Assembly: GCA_023299965.1 (NCBI GenBank)
Contig: JALZVN010000259.1
Span: 1-18,318, forward strand
Direction: 5' to 3'
DNA length: 18,318 nt
Source: Saprospiraceae bacterium
GTDB taxonomy: Bacteria; Bacteroidota; Bacteroidia; Chitinophagales; Saprospiraceae
The notes below the pieces were generated by a model. The model made no database searches. It had not been told where the DNA came from and worked only from the letters and a program-made list of their open reading frames with translations. The stretch's first letter is position 1, and the number at the start of each line of letters is the position of its first letter. Positions 1 through 6,832 of this stretch are shown here, piece after piece. The translations under genes were made by a program, and so were the position numbers.

Positions 1-357
1 GCTAGCCTTTACAGAGATAGCAGACTTTCTTGCTAAAGTTCTTACTTTCTTATTCAGCTTTGATTTGTAGGTCCTTGGTTTTGGTCCAAAGATTCTACCT
101 CCACCTCTAAATATTGGCGACTTAATATCACCTGCTCTAGCAGTACCTGTTCCCTTCTGCTTCTTGATCTTTCTTCTTGATCCAGCAACTTCACCTCTCT
201 CCTTAGACTTACTAGTCCCTTGTCTTTTGTTGGCAAGGTGTTGCTTAACATCAAGATAAATGGCATGCTCATTGGCTTCAACACCAAAGATGTTATCTGG
301 TAAGTCAACTGATCTTCCAGTTTTGTTACCTTTTATGTCTACTACATCAATTTTCAT
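1..357 (-). CDS. rplD: 50S ribosomal protein L4 (N-terminal part)
   Basis: Large-subunit ribosomal protein L4, which binds 23S rRNA and lines part of the peptide exit tunnel. Reading from an ATG at 357-355, 119 codons are visible before the window edge, so the C-terminal part lies outside. The frame begins MKIDVVDIKG and carries the basic loop region with a GTGTARAGDIKSPIFRGGG segment, typical of the exit-tunnel extension of L4. It follows rplC after only 6 bases, so the two are certainly co-transcribed and probably translated in close sequence. There is no Shine-Dalgarno sequence before the ATG, only A/T-rich DNA, as is usual in Bacteroidota. The identification is firm from sequence and from position in the S10 operon. 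In E. coli L4 also represses its own operon, but nothing seen here supports or excludes that. Confidence 0.95.
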   Translation of the reverse strand, partial: MKIDVVDIKGNKTGRSVDLPDNIFGVEANEHAIYLDVKQHLANKRQGTSKSKERGEVAGSRRKIKKQKGTGTARAGDIKSPIFRGGGRIFGPKPRTYKSKLNKKVRTLARKSAISVKAS

Positions 358-363
358 AATTGA

Positions 364-1020
364 TTATTTTTCAATTCTTACAAATGCTCCCTTATGACCA
401 GGAAGTGCACCTTTAATCAAAATCAAATTCTTATCTGGAAATATTTTTATTACTTCTAGATTTTGAACTTTTATTTTAGTGTTACCCATACGACCACCCA
501 TTCTCATTCCTTTGAAAACTTTCGCAGGATAAGAAGCTGCACCAATAGAACCTGGGGCTCTTTGTCTGTTGTGCTGACCGTGTGTTGCATCGTTTACACC
601 TTTAAAGTTATATCTCTTAACAACACCTTGAAAACCTTTTCCTTTTGATGAACCAGATACACTCACTTTATCACCTTCAGCGAAAACTTCGCCAACAGTA
701 AGTAAGTCACCTAACCCTTTTGGTCCAAGCTCTCCTTCTTCCGGAGCTATCAATGCATCCACATTGAAGTCCCTAAACTCTGAAATCTTACGCTTAGGAG
801 CAGTACCTGCCTTCTCTAAGTGTTTGATCATAGCTTTAGAAGTATTTTTTGCTTTCGCTTCACCGAAACCAATTTGCAAAGCATTGTAACCATCTGTATC
901 CGTTGTCTTTACTTGTGTAATAACACAAGGTCCAACTTCCACGACTGTACAAGCAATGTTTTTCCCAGCTTTATTGAAAACGCTGGTCATACCAATTTTC
1001 TGTCCGATTAATCCATTCAC
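364..1020 (-). CDS. rplC: 50S ribosomal protein L3
   Basis: Large-subunit protein L3, an early assembly protein that binds 23S rRNA and reaches to the peptidyl-transferase centre. The 218-residue product starts MNGLIGQKIGMTSVF, the standard L3 opening, and has the core loop HNRQRAPGSIG followed by KVFKGMRMGGRMG. It is about ten residues longer than the common 205-210 residue bacterial form, the extra length lying in the first half. The glutamine that PrmB methylates in E. coli (in GSIGQNQ) is alanine here (GSIGAAS). The gene lies between rpsJ (92-base gap) and rplD (6-base gap) in the S10 operon. Confidence 0.96.
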   Translation of the reverse strand: MNGLIGQKIGMTSVFNKAGKNIACTVVEVGPCVITQVKTTDTDGYNALQIGFGEAKAKNTSKAMIKHLEKAGTAPKRKISEFRDFNVDALIAPEEGELGPKGLGDLLTVGEVFAEGDKVSVSGSSKGKGFQGVVKRYNFKGVNDATHGQHNRQRAPGSIGAASYPAKVFKGMRMGGRMGNTKIKVQNLEVIKIFPDKNLILIKGALPGHKGAFVRIEK

Positions 1021-1112
1021 AATGAATCAAATTTTATAGTAAGCAATCCACAAAAGGTGAATACTCTGTTTCAAAAAAATGCCGATAAAAATACCCTGTA
1101 AATCAGGTGTGC

Positions 1113-1421
1113 TTAGGTAAGTTTGACTTGAATGTCAACTCCACTAGGCAGCTCCAACTTAGAAAGCGCGTCTACGGTCTTTTGCGTAGGTGTATAAATT
1201 TCAATAAGACGTTTATGTGTGCGCAGCTGAAACTGTTCTCTAGACTTTTTGTTCACGTGTGGTGAACGCAATACAGTGAAGATTTTCTTTTCAGTGGGCA
1301 GCGGAATGGGTCCTGTTATTACAGCACCACTAGTACGTACAGTTTTAACAATTTTCTCAGTAGACTTATCTACTAAATTGTGATCGTACGAACGTAGTTT
1401 GATTCTTATTTTCTGATTCAT
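1113..1421 (-). CDS. rpsJ: 30S ribosomal protein S10
   Basis: Small-subunit head protein S10 and, as NusE, a partner of NusB in transcription antitermination. The 102 residues have the expected length and motifs: MNQKIRIKLRSYDH at the start, the GPIPLPT loop, and the HVNKKSREQFQLRTHKRLIEI stretch shortened and conserved. It opens the S10 part of the operon. The 95-base gap that separates it from fusA contains a consensus Bacteroidota promoter inside a terminator-like hairpin, so it probably has transcription independent of fusA. Confidence 0.96.
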   Translation of the reverse strand: MNQKIRIKLRSYDHNLVDKSTEKIVKTVRTSGAVITGPIPLPTEKKIFTVLRSPHVNKKSREQFQLRTHKRLIEIYTPTQKTVDALSKLELPSGVDIQVKLT

Positions 1422-1451
1422 ATCCCTGATATAATTTCCAATATTCTATTT

Positions 1452-1495
1452 AAAAAATCTATTGGGCTGCAAAGATACACTTTACCGCCCAATAG
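1452..1495 (-). terminator. Intrinsic terminator after fusA, overlapping the rpsJ promoter
   Basis: On the minus strand a perfect 9-bp stem, CTATTGGGC (1495-1487) and GCCCAATAG (1467-1459), encloses a 19-base loop and is followed by A and six T (1458-1452). It begins 22 bases after the fusA stop. This has the form of a rho-independent terminator, though the loop is long. Since the rpsJ promoter would start transcription inside the 3' arm, only read-through RNA from fusA could form it. Confidence 0.55.
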
Positions 1496-1499
1496 TCAA
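1470..1499 (-). promoter_or_regulatory. Promoter of rpsJ / S10 operon
   Basis: On the minus strand TTG (1499-1497), a 19-base spacer, then TATCTTTG (1477-1470). This matches the known Bacteroidota sigma-A pattern TTG-N19-21-TAnnTTTG exactly. The predicted start of transcription is roughly at 1463-1467, about 45 bases before the rpsJ ATG. The -7 box lies within the loop of the hairpin at 1459-1495. The assignment is by consensus only. Confidence 0.7.
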
Positions 1500-1516
1500 A
1501 GTATTATTAATTTATT

Positions 1517-3652
1517 TTAAACATTTGCAGCTCCTTTCGCCTTAGCGATAACATCCTCAGAAACACTCTTCGGTGCAGGTGCGTAATGTGAAAATTCCAT
1601 TGTTGAATTAGCTCTTCCAGAGGTAATAGTTCTCAAAGAAGTTACATAACCAAACATTTCCGCTAAAGGAACATCAGCTTGTACAGCAACAACATTTCCT
1701 GTACGGACCTCTTGTGATTTAGGAAGTCCTCTTCTTCGGTTAAGGTCACCAATAACACTACCTAAGTATTCTTCTGGAGAAACAACCTCTAACTTCATGA
1801 TAGGCTCCATTAGTACTGGCTTTGTTTTAGGAGCAGCGGCTCTAAAGCCCTCCTTAGCACAAAGTTCGAAGGCTATAGGCTTTGAATCTACTGCGTGAAT
1901 CTTACCATCATTTACAGTAACTTTCATACTCTCGATGTTGTATCCTGCAATAATTCCATTATCCATCATTTGTAAGAATCCCTTAACTATTGATGGGTGA
2001 AATTCTTTAGGAATTGATCCCCCAACAATTTTGTTTACAAACTGAAGTTTCACCTTTCCAGACTTAAAGTCTTCGCTATCAAGAAATTCTTGATCAGCAG
2101 GCCCTAGTTCGAATTCCATTTCAGCAAACAAACCAGATCCACCAGATTGCTTCTTCAATCTTTCTCTGTGCTCAACAGTTTCATTCAATGCCTCTTTATA
2201 AGATACTTGCGGTTGTCCTTGGTTACATTCAACGTTGAATTCACGCTTAAGTCTATCAATGATAATTTCTAAGTGAAGCTCTCCCATACCGCTAATAACA
2301 GTCTGGTTAGTTTCTTCATCAAAGTGTACTTTGAATGTAGGATCCTCTTCAGCTAATTTTGCTAAAGACATACCTAGTTTATCTACATCCTTTTGAGTCT
2401 TAGGTTCGATTGCGATACCGATAACTGGGTCTGGGAAAGTAATGTTCTCAAGAACAATAGGATGCTTTTCATCACAGATAGTATCTCCCGTTCTCAAATC
2501 TTTAAATCCTACACCTGCAGCAATATCTCCAGCCTCAACACGCTGAATAGGCTTTTGCTTATTGGCATGCATCTGGTAAATTCTAGAAATTCTTTCCTTA
2601 TTTCCAGATCTTGTATTTAATACATAAGAACCTGCGTCTAAAGCACCAGAATATACTCTAAAGAAGCACAGTCGTCCAACGAATGGATCTGTAGCAATCT
2701 TAAAAGCAAGTGCTGTAAATGGCTCATCTACATTAGGCTTTCTTTTTACTTCCTCATCTGTTTTAGGATTGATTCCAATAACAGCCTCCAAATCTAGAGG
2801 AGAAGGTAAGTAAGCACACACTGCATCTAGCAATATTTGTACACCTTTATTTTTAAATGCAGATCCGCACATCATAGGAGTTATCTTCATATCGATAACA
2901 GCCGCACGGATAGCAGCAATCATTTCTTCTTCAGTAATAGAGTTTGGATCTTCAAAAAACTTTTCTAGAAGTGCATCATCGTACTCAGCTACCTCTTCAA
3001 TTAATTTACCTCTATGTTCATTAACAAGATCCTTAATATCTTCTGGGATATCAATCTCTGTAAAGGTCATTCCAGCATCATCATTTTCCCAAACAATAGC
3101 CTTATTTGTAATTAAATCAACAACTCCTCTGAATGTTTCTTCTGCCCCGATTGGTACTTGTAATGCTACTGCATTAGCCCCCAACTTATCTCTTACATCT
3201 TTAACAACATCAAAAAAGTTTGCTCCAGAGCGATCCATTTTATTTACAAAACCAATTCTTGGTACCTTATATTTATTAGCTTGACGCCATACCGTTTCAG
3301 ATTGTGGCTCAACGCCAGATACTGCACAAAACAAGGCAACAACACCATCTAGTACTCTAAGAGAACGTTCTACCTCTACAGTAAAATCAACGTGACCTGG
3401 AGTATCGATAATATTAATAGGAAAATCTTGATCTTTCCACTTCCAAGAAGTCTTGGTAGCAGCTGACGTAATAGTAATTCCTCTTTCTTGTTCCTGCTCC
3501 ATCCAATCCATGGTAGCAGCTCCATCATGCACTTCACCAATCTTATGACTGATACCAGTGTAGTATAATACTCTCTCAGTAGTAGTAGTCTTACCTGCAT
3601 CAATGTGAGCAGCGATACCTATGTTACGAGTAAATTTTAAATCTATTGACAT
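1517..3652 (-). CDS. fusA: Elongation factor G
   Basis: Translational GTPase that drives translocation of tRNA and mRNA and, with the recycling factor, splits ribosomes. The 711-residue product has full family length. GTPase motifs are intact: AHIDAGKT (P-loop, residues 15-22), the switch I GITIT (58-62), DTPGHVDF (83-90) and NKMD (137-140). The later regions follow in order, including the domain II segment, the GMGELHLEI segment of domain III, and domains IV-V with LNRRRG. The catalytic histidine of the DTPGH motif is His87. The gene sits between rpsG (70-base gap) and rpsJ, the usual str operon order, with no tuf after it, as in other Bacteroidota. A terminator-like hairpin just after the stop suggests its transcripts end here in part. 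Confidence 0.97.
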   Translation of the reverse strand: MSIDLKFTRNIGIAAHIDAGKTTTTERVLYYTGISHKIGEVHDGAATMDWMEQEQERGITITSAATKTSWKWKDQDFPINIIDTPGHVDFTVEVERSLRVLDGVVALFCAVSGVEPQSETVWRQANKYKVPRIGFVNKMDRSGANFFDVVKDVRDKLGANAVALQVPIGAEETFRGVVDLITNKAIVWENDDAGMTFTEIDIPEDIKDLVNEHRGKLIEEVAEYDDALLEKFFEDPNSITEEEMIAAIRAAVIDMKITPMMCGSAFKNKGVQILLDAVCAYLPSPLDLEAVIGINPKTDEEVKRKPNVDEPFTALAFKIATDPFVGRLCFFRVYSGALDAGSYVLNTRSGNKERISRIYQMHANKQKPIQRVEAGDIAAGVGFKDLRTGDTICDEKHPIVLENITFPDPVIGIAIEPKTQKDVDKLGMSLAKLAEEDPTFKVHFDEETNQTVISGMGELHLEIIIDRLKREFNVECNQGQPQVSYKEALNETVEHRERLKKQSGGSGLFAEMEFELGPADQEFLDSEDFKSGKVKLQFVNKIVGGSIPKEFHPSIVKGFLQMMDNGIIAGYNIESMKVTVNDGKIHAVDSKPIAFELCAKEGFRAAAPKTKPVLMEPIMKLEVVSPEEYLGSVIGDLNRRRGLPKSQEVRTGNVVAVQADVPLAEMFGYVTSLRTITSGRANSTMEFSHYAPAPKSVSEDVIAKAKGAANV

Positions 3653-3722
3653 AGCGATTTAATTATGATATTATTAATGTATTCTTCTGTTAAACGTACG
3701 TGAAGGAGCAGTAAGAGTTATA

Positions 3723-4190
3723 TTATACTCTAAAGTGCGCAAATGCTCTGTTAGATTCCGCCATCTTGTGCGTCTCTTCCTTTTTCTTCACTGCAGCTCC
3801 TTCATTCTTACTAGCTGCGATCAACTCTGCAGATAATTTTTCAGCAAATCCTTTTCCTGATCTCTGGCGAGCAAATCTGATGACCCATTTCATTCCTATT
3901 GAAATCTTACGAGCACCTCTAATCTCTGTAGGAATCTGAAATGTAGCTCCTCCAATTCTTCTACTTCTAACTTCTACTTGTGGAATCACATTATTCAAAC
4001 CATCTTTCCAGATCTTGTGAGGATTTTCCTTTGTCTTTTCTTCTATAATATCCATAGCATTATAAAATACCTCAAAAGCAGTACTTTTCTTTCCAGACAA
4101 CATCATGTTGTTCACAAACTGTGTCACCATTATATCACCGAACCTAGGGTCTGGCTTAACGATTCTTAATTTTGGCTTTCTTTTACGCAT
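3723..4190 (-). CDS. rpsG: 30S ribosomal protein S7
   Basis: S7 nucleates assembly of the 30S head by binding the 3' domain of 16S rRNA and touches mRNA near the exit site. The 155-residue product has normal length, beginning MRKRKPKLRIVKPDPRFGD and containing the VEVRSRRIGGATFQIP block that marks S7 and the C-terminal NRAFAHFRV. It follows rpsL after 51 A/T-rich bases and precedes fusA by 70. No internal promoter with a good match was seen in either gap. Confidence 0.97.
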   Translation of the reverse strand: MRKRKPKLRIVKPDPRFGDIMVTQFVNNMMLSGKKSTAFEVFYNAMDIIEEKTKENPHKIWKDGLNNVIPQVEVRSRRIGGATFQIPTEIRGARKISIGMKWVIRFARQRSGKGFAEKLSAELIAASKNEGAAVKKKEETHKMAESNRAFAHFRV

Positions 4191-4241
4191 ATTCTATATT
4201 ATTGATAGGATACTAAATTGATATCAAAAAGTTAATAATTT

Positions 4242-4616
4242 CTATTTCTTAGGACGCTTTGCTCCGTACTTACTACGTGATTGAGTTCTATCTGCAACAC
4301 CTGCCGTATCTAATGCTCCTCTCACGATAGTATATCGTACACCAGGTAAATCCTTTACTCTACCTCCTCTTACCAGTACAATAGAGTGCTCTTGCAAATT
4401 GTGCCCTTCACCCGGTATATAGCAAATCACCTCAAATCCATTCGTCAATCTAACTTTAGCTACTTTACGAAGTGCTGAATTAGGCTTCTTAGGAGTTGTC
4501 GTATAAACTCTAGTGCATACTCCTCTTTTTTGAGGTGAGCTTTCCAAAGCTTTAGACTTACTCTTGGTAATAATTTGTTTTCTACCTTTACGAACAAGTT
4601 GATTAATAGTAGGCAT
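4242..4616 (-). CDS. rpsL: 30S ribosomal protein S12
   Basis: S12 sits at the decoding centre and takes part in selecting correct tRNA. The 124-residue product is complete. The decoding loops read TPKKPNS (residues 41-47) and GGRVKDLPG (84-92). Lys43 and Lys88, the residues changed in streptomycin-resistant strains of other bacteria, are both the wild-type lysine, so the sequence predicts a streptomycin-sensitive S12. Asp89, the residue methylthiolated in E. coli, is present. It is the first gene of the operon, preceded at about 100 bases by a consensus promoter. Confidence 0.97.
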   Translation of the reverse strand: MPTINQLVRKGRKQIITKSKSKALESSPQKRGVCTRVYTTTPKKPNSALRKVAKVRLTNGFEVICYIPGEGHNLQEHSIVLVRGGRVKDLPGVRYTIVRGALDTAGVADRTQSRSKYGAKRPKK

Positions 4617-4714
4617 ATACCTTATTTGTTTAATTTACCCCGCACAATATTAATTAAATGCTTGGCTGTTAATTGATTATACTAAATAATTTCACCCTTT
4701 CTTAAAAGGGAACG

Positions 4715-4745
4715 CAAATGTACGACTATATTTCCATAAAAACAA
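4715..4745 (-). promoter_or_regulatory. Promoter of the str operon (rpsL)
   Basis: On the minus strand TTG (4745-4743), a 20-base spacer and TACATTTG (4722-4715), an exact fit to the Bacteroidota sigma-A consensus. The expected start lies near 4708-4711, giving a leader of roughly 90 bases. A small inverted repeat, CCCTTT/AAAGGG (4695-4700 and 4705-4710), begins right at the expected start and might be a leader hairpin; no function is assigned. Confidence 0.7.
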
Positions 4746-4748
4746 CAG

Positions 4749-4773
4749 AAAAAAGCCCGTTTCATAGGGCTTT
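4749..4773 (-). terminator. Minus-strand terminator just upstream of the str promoter
   Basis: Read on the minus strand, AAAGCCC (4773-4767), an 8-base loop and GGGCTTT (4758-4752) run into six T in all (4754-4749). It ends four bases before the -33 element of the rpsL promoter. There is no T-run in the plus direction, so it would stop leftward transcription arriving from the antisense side of the acetyltransferase gene or from the isoprenyl synthase gene at 5693-6670. Confidence 0.6.
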
Positions 4774-4812
4774 CAATCATTCTCACCCAACAAGATAAAG
4801 ATAAAAGCTCCT

Positions 4813-5265
4813 ATGGATATCAATTCTATCAAAATTGTAAATGCTCAAGAATCTGACTTGCCCGAAATTTTTGAATTGGTAAAGCAACTCGCTTTATACG
4901 AGAAAGAACCGGAGTCTGTAACGACTTCCATTGCAGAATACCAAAAATGCTTCCGAGAAGGGGTTTTTGAAGTAATCTTAGCCAAATACAATGAAGATAC
5001 AATCGGAATGGCCCTTTTTTACACTACTTTCTCTACTTGGAAGGGTCGAATGATCTATTTGGAAGACTTTATTGTCAAAGAGTCCTACAGAGGACAAGGT
5101 GTGGGCGACCTTATCTTCGATCACTTTATAGATATATCAAAGGCAAAAGACGCCAAGCTAGTCAAATGGCAAGTGCTAGACTGGAATACACCAGCGATAA
5201 AGTTCTACCACAAGAAAAATGCTACCATAGAAAAAGAATGGTGGAATGGTAAGATCATATTTTAA
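4813..5265 (+). CDS. GNAT acetyltransferase, spermidine/spermine (diamine) N-acetyltransferase type
   Basis: Predicted to move an acetyl group from acetyl-CoA to an amine, by similarity probably a polyamine or other small diamine, in the cytosol. The 150 residues cover one GNAT domain. The acetyl-CoA loop is YRGQGVG (residues 92-98), preceded by the strand IYLEDFIV (81-88), and the C-terminal motif is WNTPAIKFYHKKNA (124-137). These match the eukaryotic SSAT1 layout, including the Glu of YLEDF (Glu84) and the conserved Tyr (Tyr132) that acts as acid in that enzyme. Acidic substrate-pocket residues cannot be verified by eye, so the substrate is inferred and related enzymes acetylate thialysine or other amines. 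The ATG at 4813 gives the complete fold. It stands alone, divergent from the str operon. Confidence 0.85.
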   Translation: MDINSIKIVNAQESDLPEIFELVKQLALYEKEPESVTTSIAEYQKCFREGVFEVILAKYNEDTIGMALFYTTFSTWKGRMIYLEDFIVKESYRGQGVGDLIFDHFIDISKAKDAKLVKWQVLDWNTPAIKFYHKKNATIEKEWWNGKIIF

Positions 5266-5692
5266 ATCCTAATCTAGAATAAAAAGCTGCAAATCATAAC
5301 TTTACCGTGTGAAGGATAGTATGCAGCCGACGACAAGGAGGAGTGTAGGGGAATTCAAAAAGGCAATTCCAGAATTAGCAAAACCCCCTTATAGTTGCGA
5401 TCTACATGTATTGGATCAAGATACCCCTATACCGAAACGAAGTGGAGTGCAGGATAGCCTGACCCAAAGCGACACCTTTTCGGTGGAGTGCAGGGACACA
5501 CCCAAACGCTGTTTAGAATAACACAAAGTCCTCTAGAAAGCACTTTATCGTGGTCAAATGATACCCATCTATGTACTTTTACTTTACTTGTTTGGATATA
5601 TGTAGACAATGTACTAAATTTACAATAACCCAAAAGAAATAGTGTTTCATAGTGTGAGGGGTGACCTAATTTAATATTTGGTTGCTCCTTTT
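5266..5692 (+). other. Non-coding stretch with diverged direct repeats, possible structured RNA
   Basis: This 427-base region between the acetyltransferase gene and the convergent isoprenyl synthase gene has no convincing protein gene. A 70-codon frame from a GTG at 5309 exists but has no recognisable protein features. Three related blocks with the core GGAGTGyAGG occur at 5337-5350, 5442-5453 and 5483-5494; the last two belong to a direct repeat offset by 41 bases. The part with GGATAGCCTGACCC and GGGACACACCC resembles, from memory, dispersed intergenic elements of Flavobacteriia. Local stems include GGAATT/AATTCC (5350-5355 and 5365-5370) and CACC/GGTG (5473-5476 and 5482-5485). TAACTTTA at 5297-5304 is close to a -7 box but has no TTG at the right distance. 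I could not match it to tmRNA, RNase P RNA or 6S RNA. Confidence 0.35.
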
Positions 5693-5694
5693 TT
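5658..5694 (+). terminator. Plus-strand intrinsic terminator
   Basis: GGGGTGACC (5658-5666) pairs along its whole length with GGTTGCTCC (5680-5688) if G-U pairs are allowed, with a 13-base loop and then six T (5689-5694). The T-run reaches into the stop codon of the convergent isoprenyl synthase gene. It would end plus-strand transcription from the acetyltransferase gene, giving a 3' untranslated part of almost 400 bases, or end a separate RNA from 5266-5692. There is no T-run in the minus direction. Confidence 0.6.
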
Positions 5695-6670
5695 ATTTGG
5701 ACCTTTCTATGATGTAAATGGCAAGATCCTGGAGTGCTTTTTTACCTTCCGCAAATGGGGCATTGACCTTATTTAATGCAGCGAGTGCTTTAGCTAAATA
5801 GTCCTCTTTCATCAATGTTATCTTCTCTTTTGTGTGACAGGAATCCATCATTGCAATTACCTTAGGTAGCTTCTCCTTTATATCGAGGTCGCTTTCGTAC
5901 AACGACAGGAAGTCCGACTCTAACTCTCCAAGATGCTCCAATGCCTTTAGATAAAGTATAGTCTTTTTATTTTGCTGAATATCTCCGCCTATCATTTTGC
6001 CTACACTTGCCTGCTCTCCATAGGTATCAAGCAAATCATCTTGGATTTGAAAGGACATTCCGATATTGATTCCAAAATCATAAAGATGCTCGGCATCAGC
6101 TGTAGATGCCCCAGCCAGTATGGCACCTATCTGCAAAGCAGAAGCCAGTAAAACAGCAGTTTTAAGCTTAATCATCAACAAATAGTCTTCGATAGATACA
6201 TCATCTCTAGTCTCAAAGTCGATATCGTATTGTTGGCCTTCACAAACTTCCTTAGCAGTTTGTGTAAAGAGGGATAAGATTTGAAAACGCTTGTCAGCGT
6301 CTTTAATCTTCAGGAACTCCTCATAAACTAGTATTTGCATTGCATCTCCTGACAGTATCCCACTATTGATGTTGTATTTGCTATGCACACTTGGCTTTCC
6401 ACGTCTGGTATCTGCCTCATCCATAATGTCATCATGGACCAATGAGAAATTGTGAAAAAGTTCGATTGCATAGGCGCTTTGCTTAACAATCTCGGTGGTT
6501 TGAGAATCGAAAAGTCCATGAGCCATCATTAGAAAAGTAGCTCTGATATGCTTTCCACCCAGGTTCATAATATAATTCACTGGCTCATACAATCCGCGTG
6601 GTTCCTTCGTGATCTGTCGCGATACTAAATAGTCATTGTAGGCCTCACGAGCCTTCGAAAAATCTAACAT
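5693..6670 (-). CDS. Isoprenyl diphosphate synthase (polyprenyl synthetase family, short-chain type)
   Basis: Cytosolic trans-prenyltransferase that joins isopentenyl diphosphate to allylic diphosphates to make farnesyl or geranylgeranyl diphosphate for quinones, lipid carriers or carotenoids. The 325 residues carry all family motifs: GGKHIR (38-43), the first aspartate-rich motif DDIMD (80-84) followed by RRGKPS, the second DDLLD (211-215), and GGDIQQNKKT (228-237). There is no two-residue insertion in the first motif, unlike E. coli IspA. An aromatic residue, Phe75, lies five residues before the first Asp, which in this family usually limits product length to C15-C20. That makes a FPP or GGPP synthase likelier than a long-chain synthase, but product length is inferred. 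The gene is convergent with the acetyltransferase and divergent from the hybrid-kinase-like gene. Confidence 0.9.
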   Translation of the reverse strand: MLDFSKAREAYNDYLVSRQITKEPRGLYEPVNYIMNLGGKHIRATFLMMAHGLFDSQTTEIVKQSAYAIELFHNFSLVHDDIMDEADTRRGKPSVHSKYNINSGILSGDAMQILVYEEFLKIKDADKRFQILSLFTQTAKEVCEGQQYDIDFETRDDVSIEDYLLMIKLKTAVLLASALQIGAILAGASTADAEHLYDFGINIGMSFQIQDDLLDTYGEQASVGKMIGGDIQQNKKTILYLKALEHLGELESDFLSLYESDLDIKEKLPKVIAMMDSCHTKEKITLMKEDYLAKALAALNKVNAPFAEGKKALQDLAIYIIERSK

Positions 6671-6832
6671 TAAAAATACTTTGACGCTAAGATAAAAAGC
6701 TTTGCATCCTTAGAGTAGAATACCTAAATTTAGGCATCATATTTGAATATATTTAATATGTGCTATGCATAAGCTGTATTAAATAGGCTGAGCATAACGA
6801 GTGATTTAGAAATTTAAAGCCCTTCGGAAAAA

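Noticed and set aside
54..308. Open frame on the minus strand, 84 codons
   Set aside because: It lies out of frame within rplD, whose L4 translation is clear from 357 to the window edge.
1094..1108. Possible attenuator hairpin CCTG-N5-CAGG followed by T-rich DNA between rpsJ and rplC
   Set aside because: Only a four-base uninterrupted stem; too weak to claim in an operon that must be read through.
3653..3722. TACGTTTA, a near match to a -7 box, between rpsG and fusA
   Set aside because: No TTG at 19-21 bases upstream and one mismatch in the -7 box; EF-G is well explained by the operon promoter.
5309..5521. Plus-strand 70-codon frame starting at GTG
   Set aside because: No protein features, no homology recognised, and it crosses the diverged direct repeats; a chance frame is likelier.
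5427..5633. Minus-strand 68-codon frame in the same spacer
   Set aside because: It is a translation of repeat-like non-coding DNA, Cys- and Pro-rich without domain signs.
5266..5692. tmRNA, RNase P RNA or 6S RNA gene
   Set aside because: None of the conserved sequences of these RNAs that I know (such as GAGGAAAGTCC for RNase P, or a tRNA-like CCA end for tmRNA) is present.
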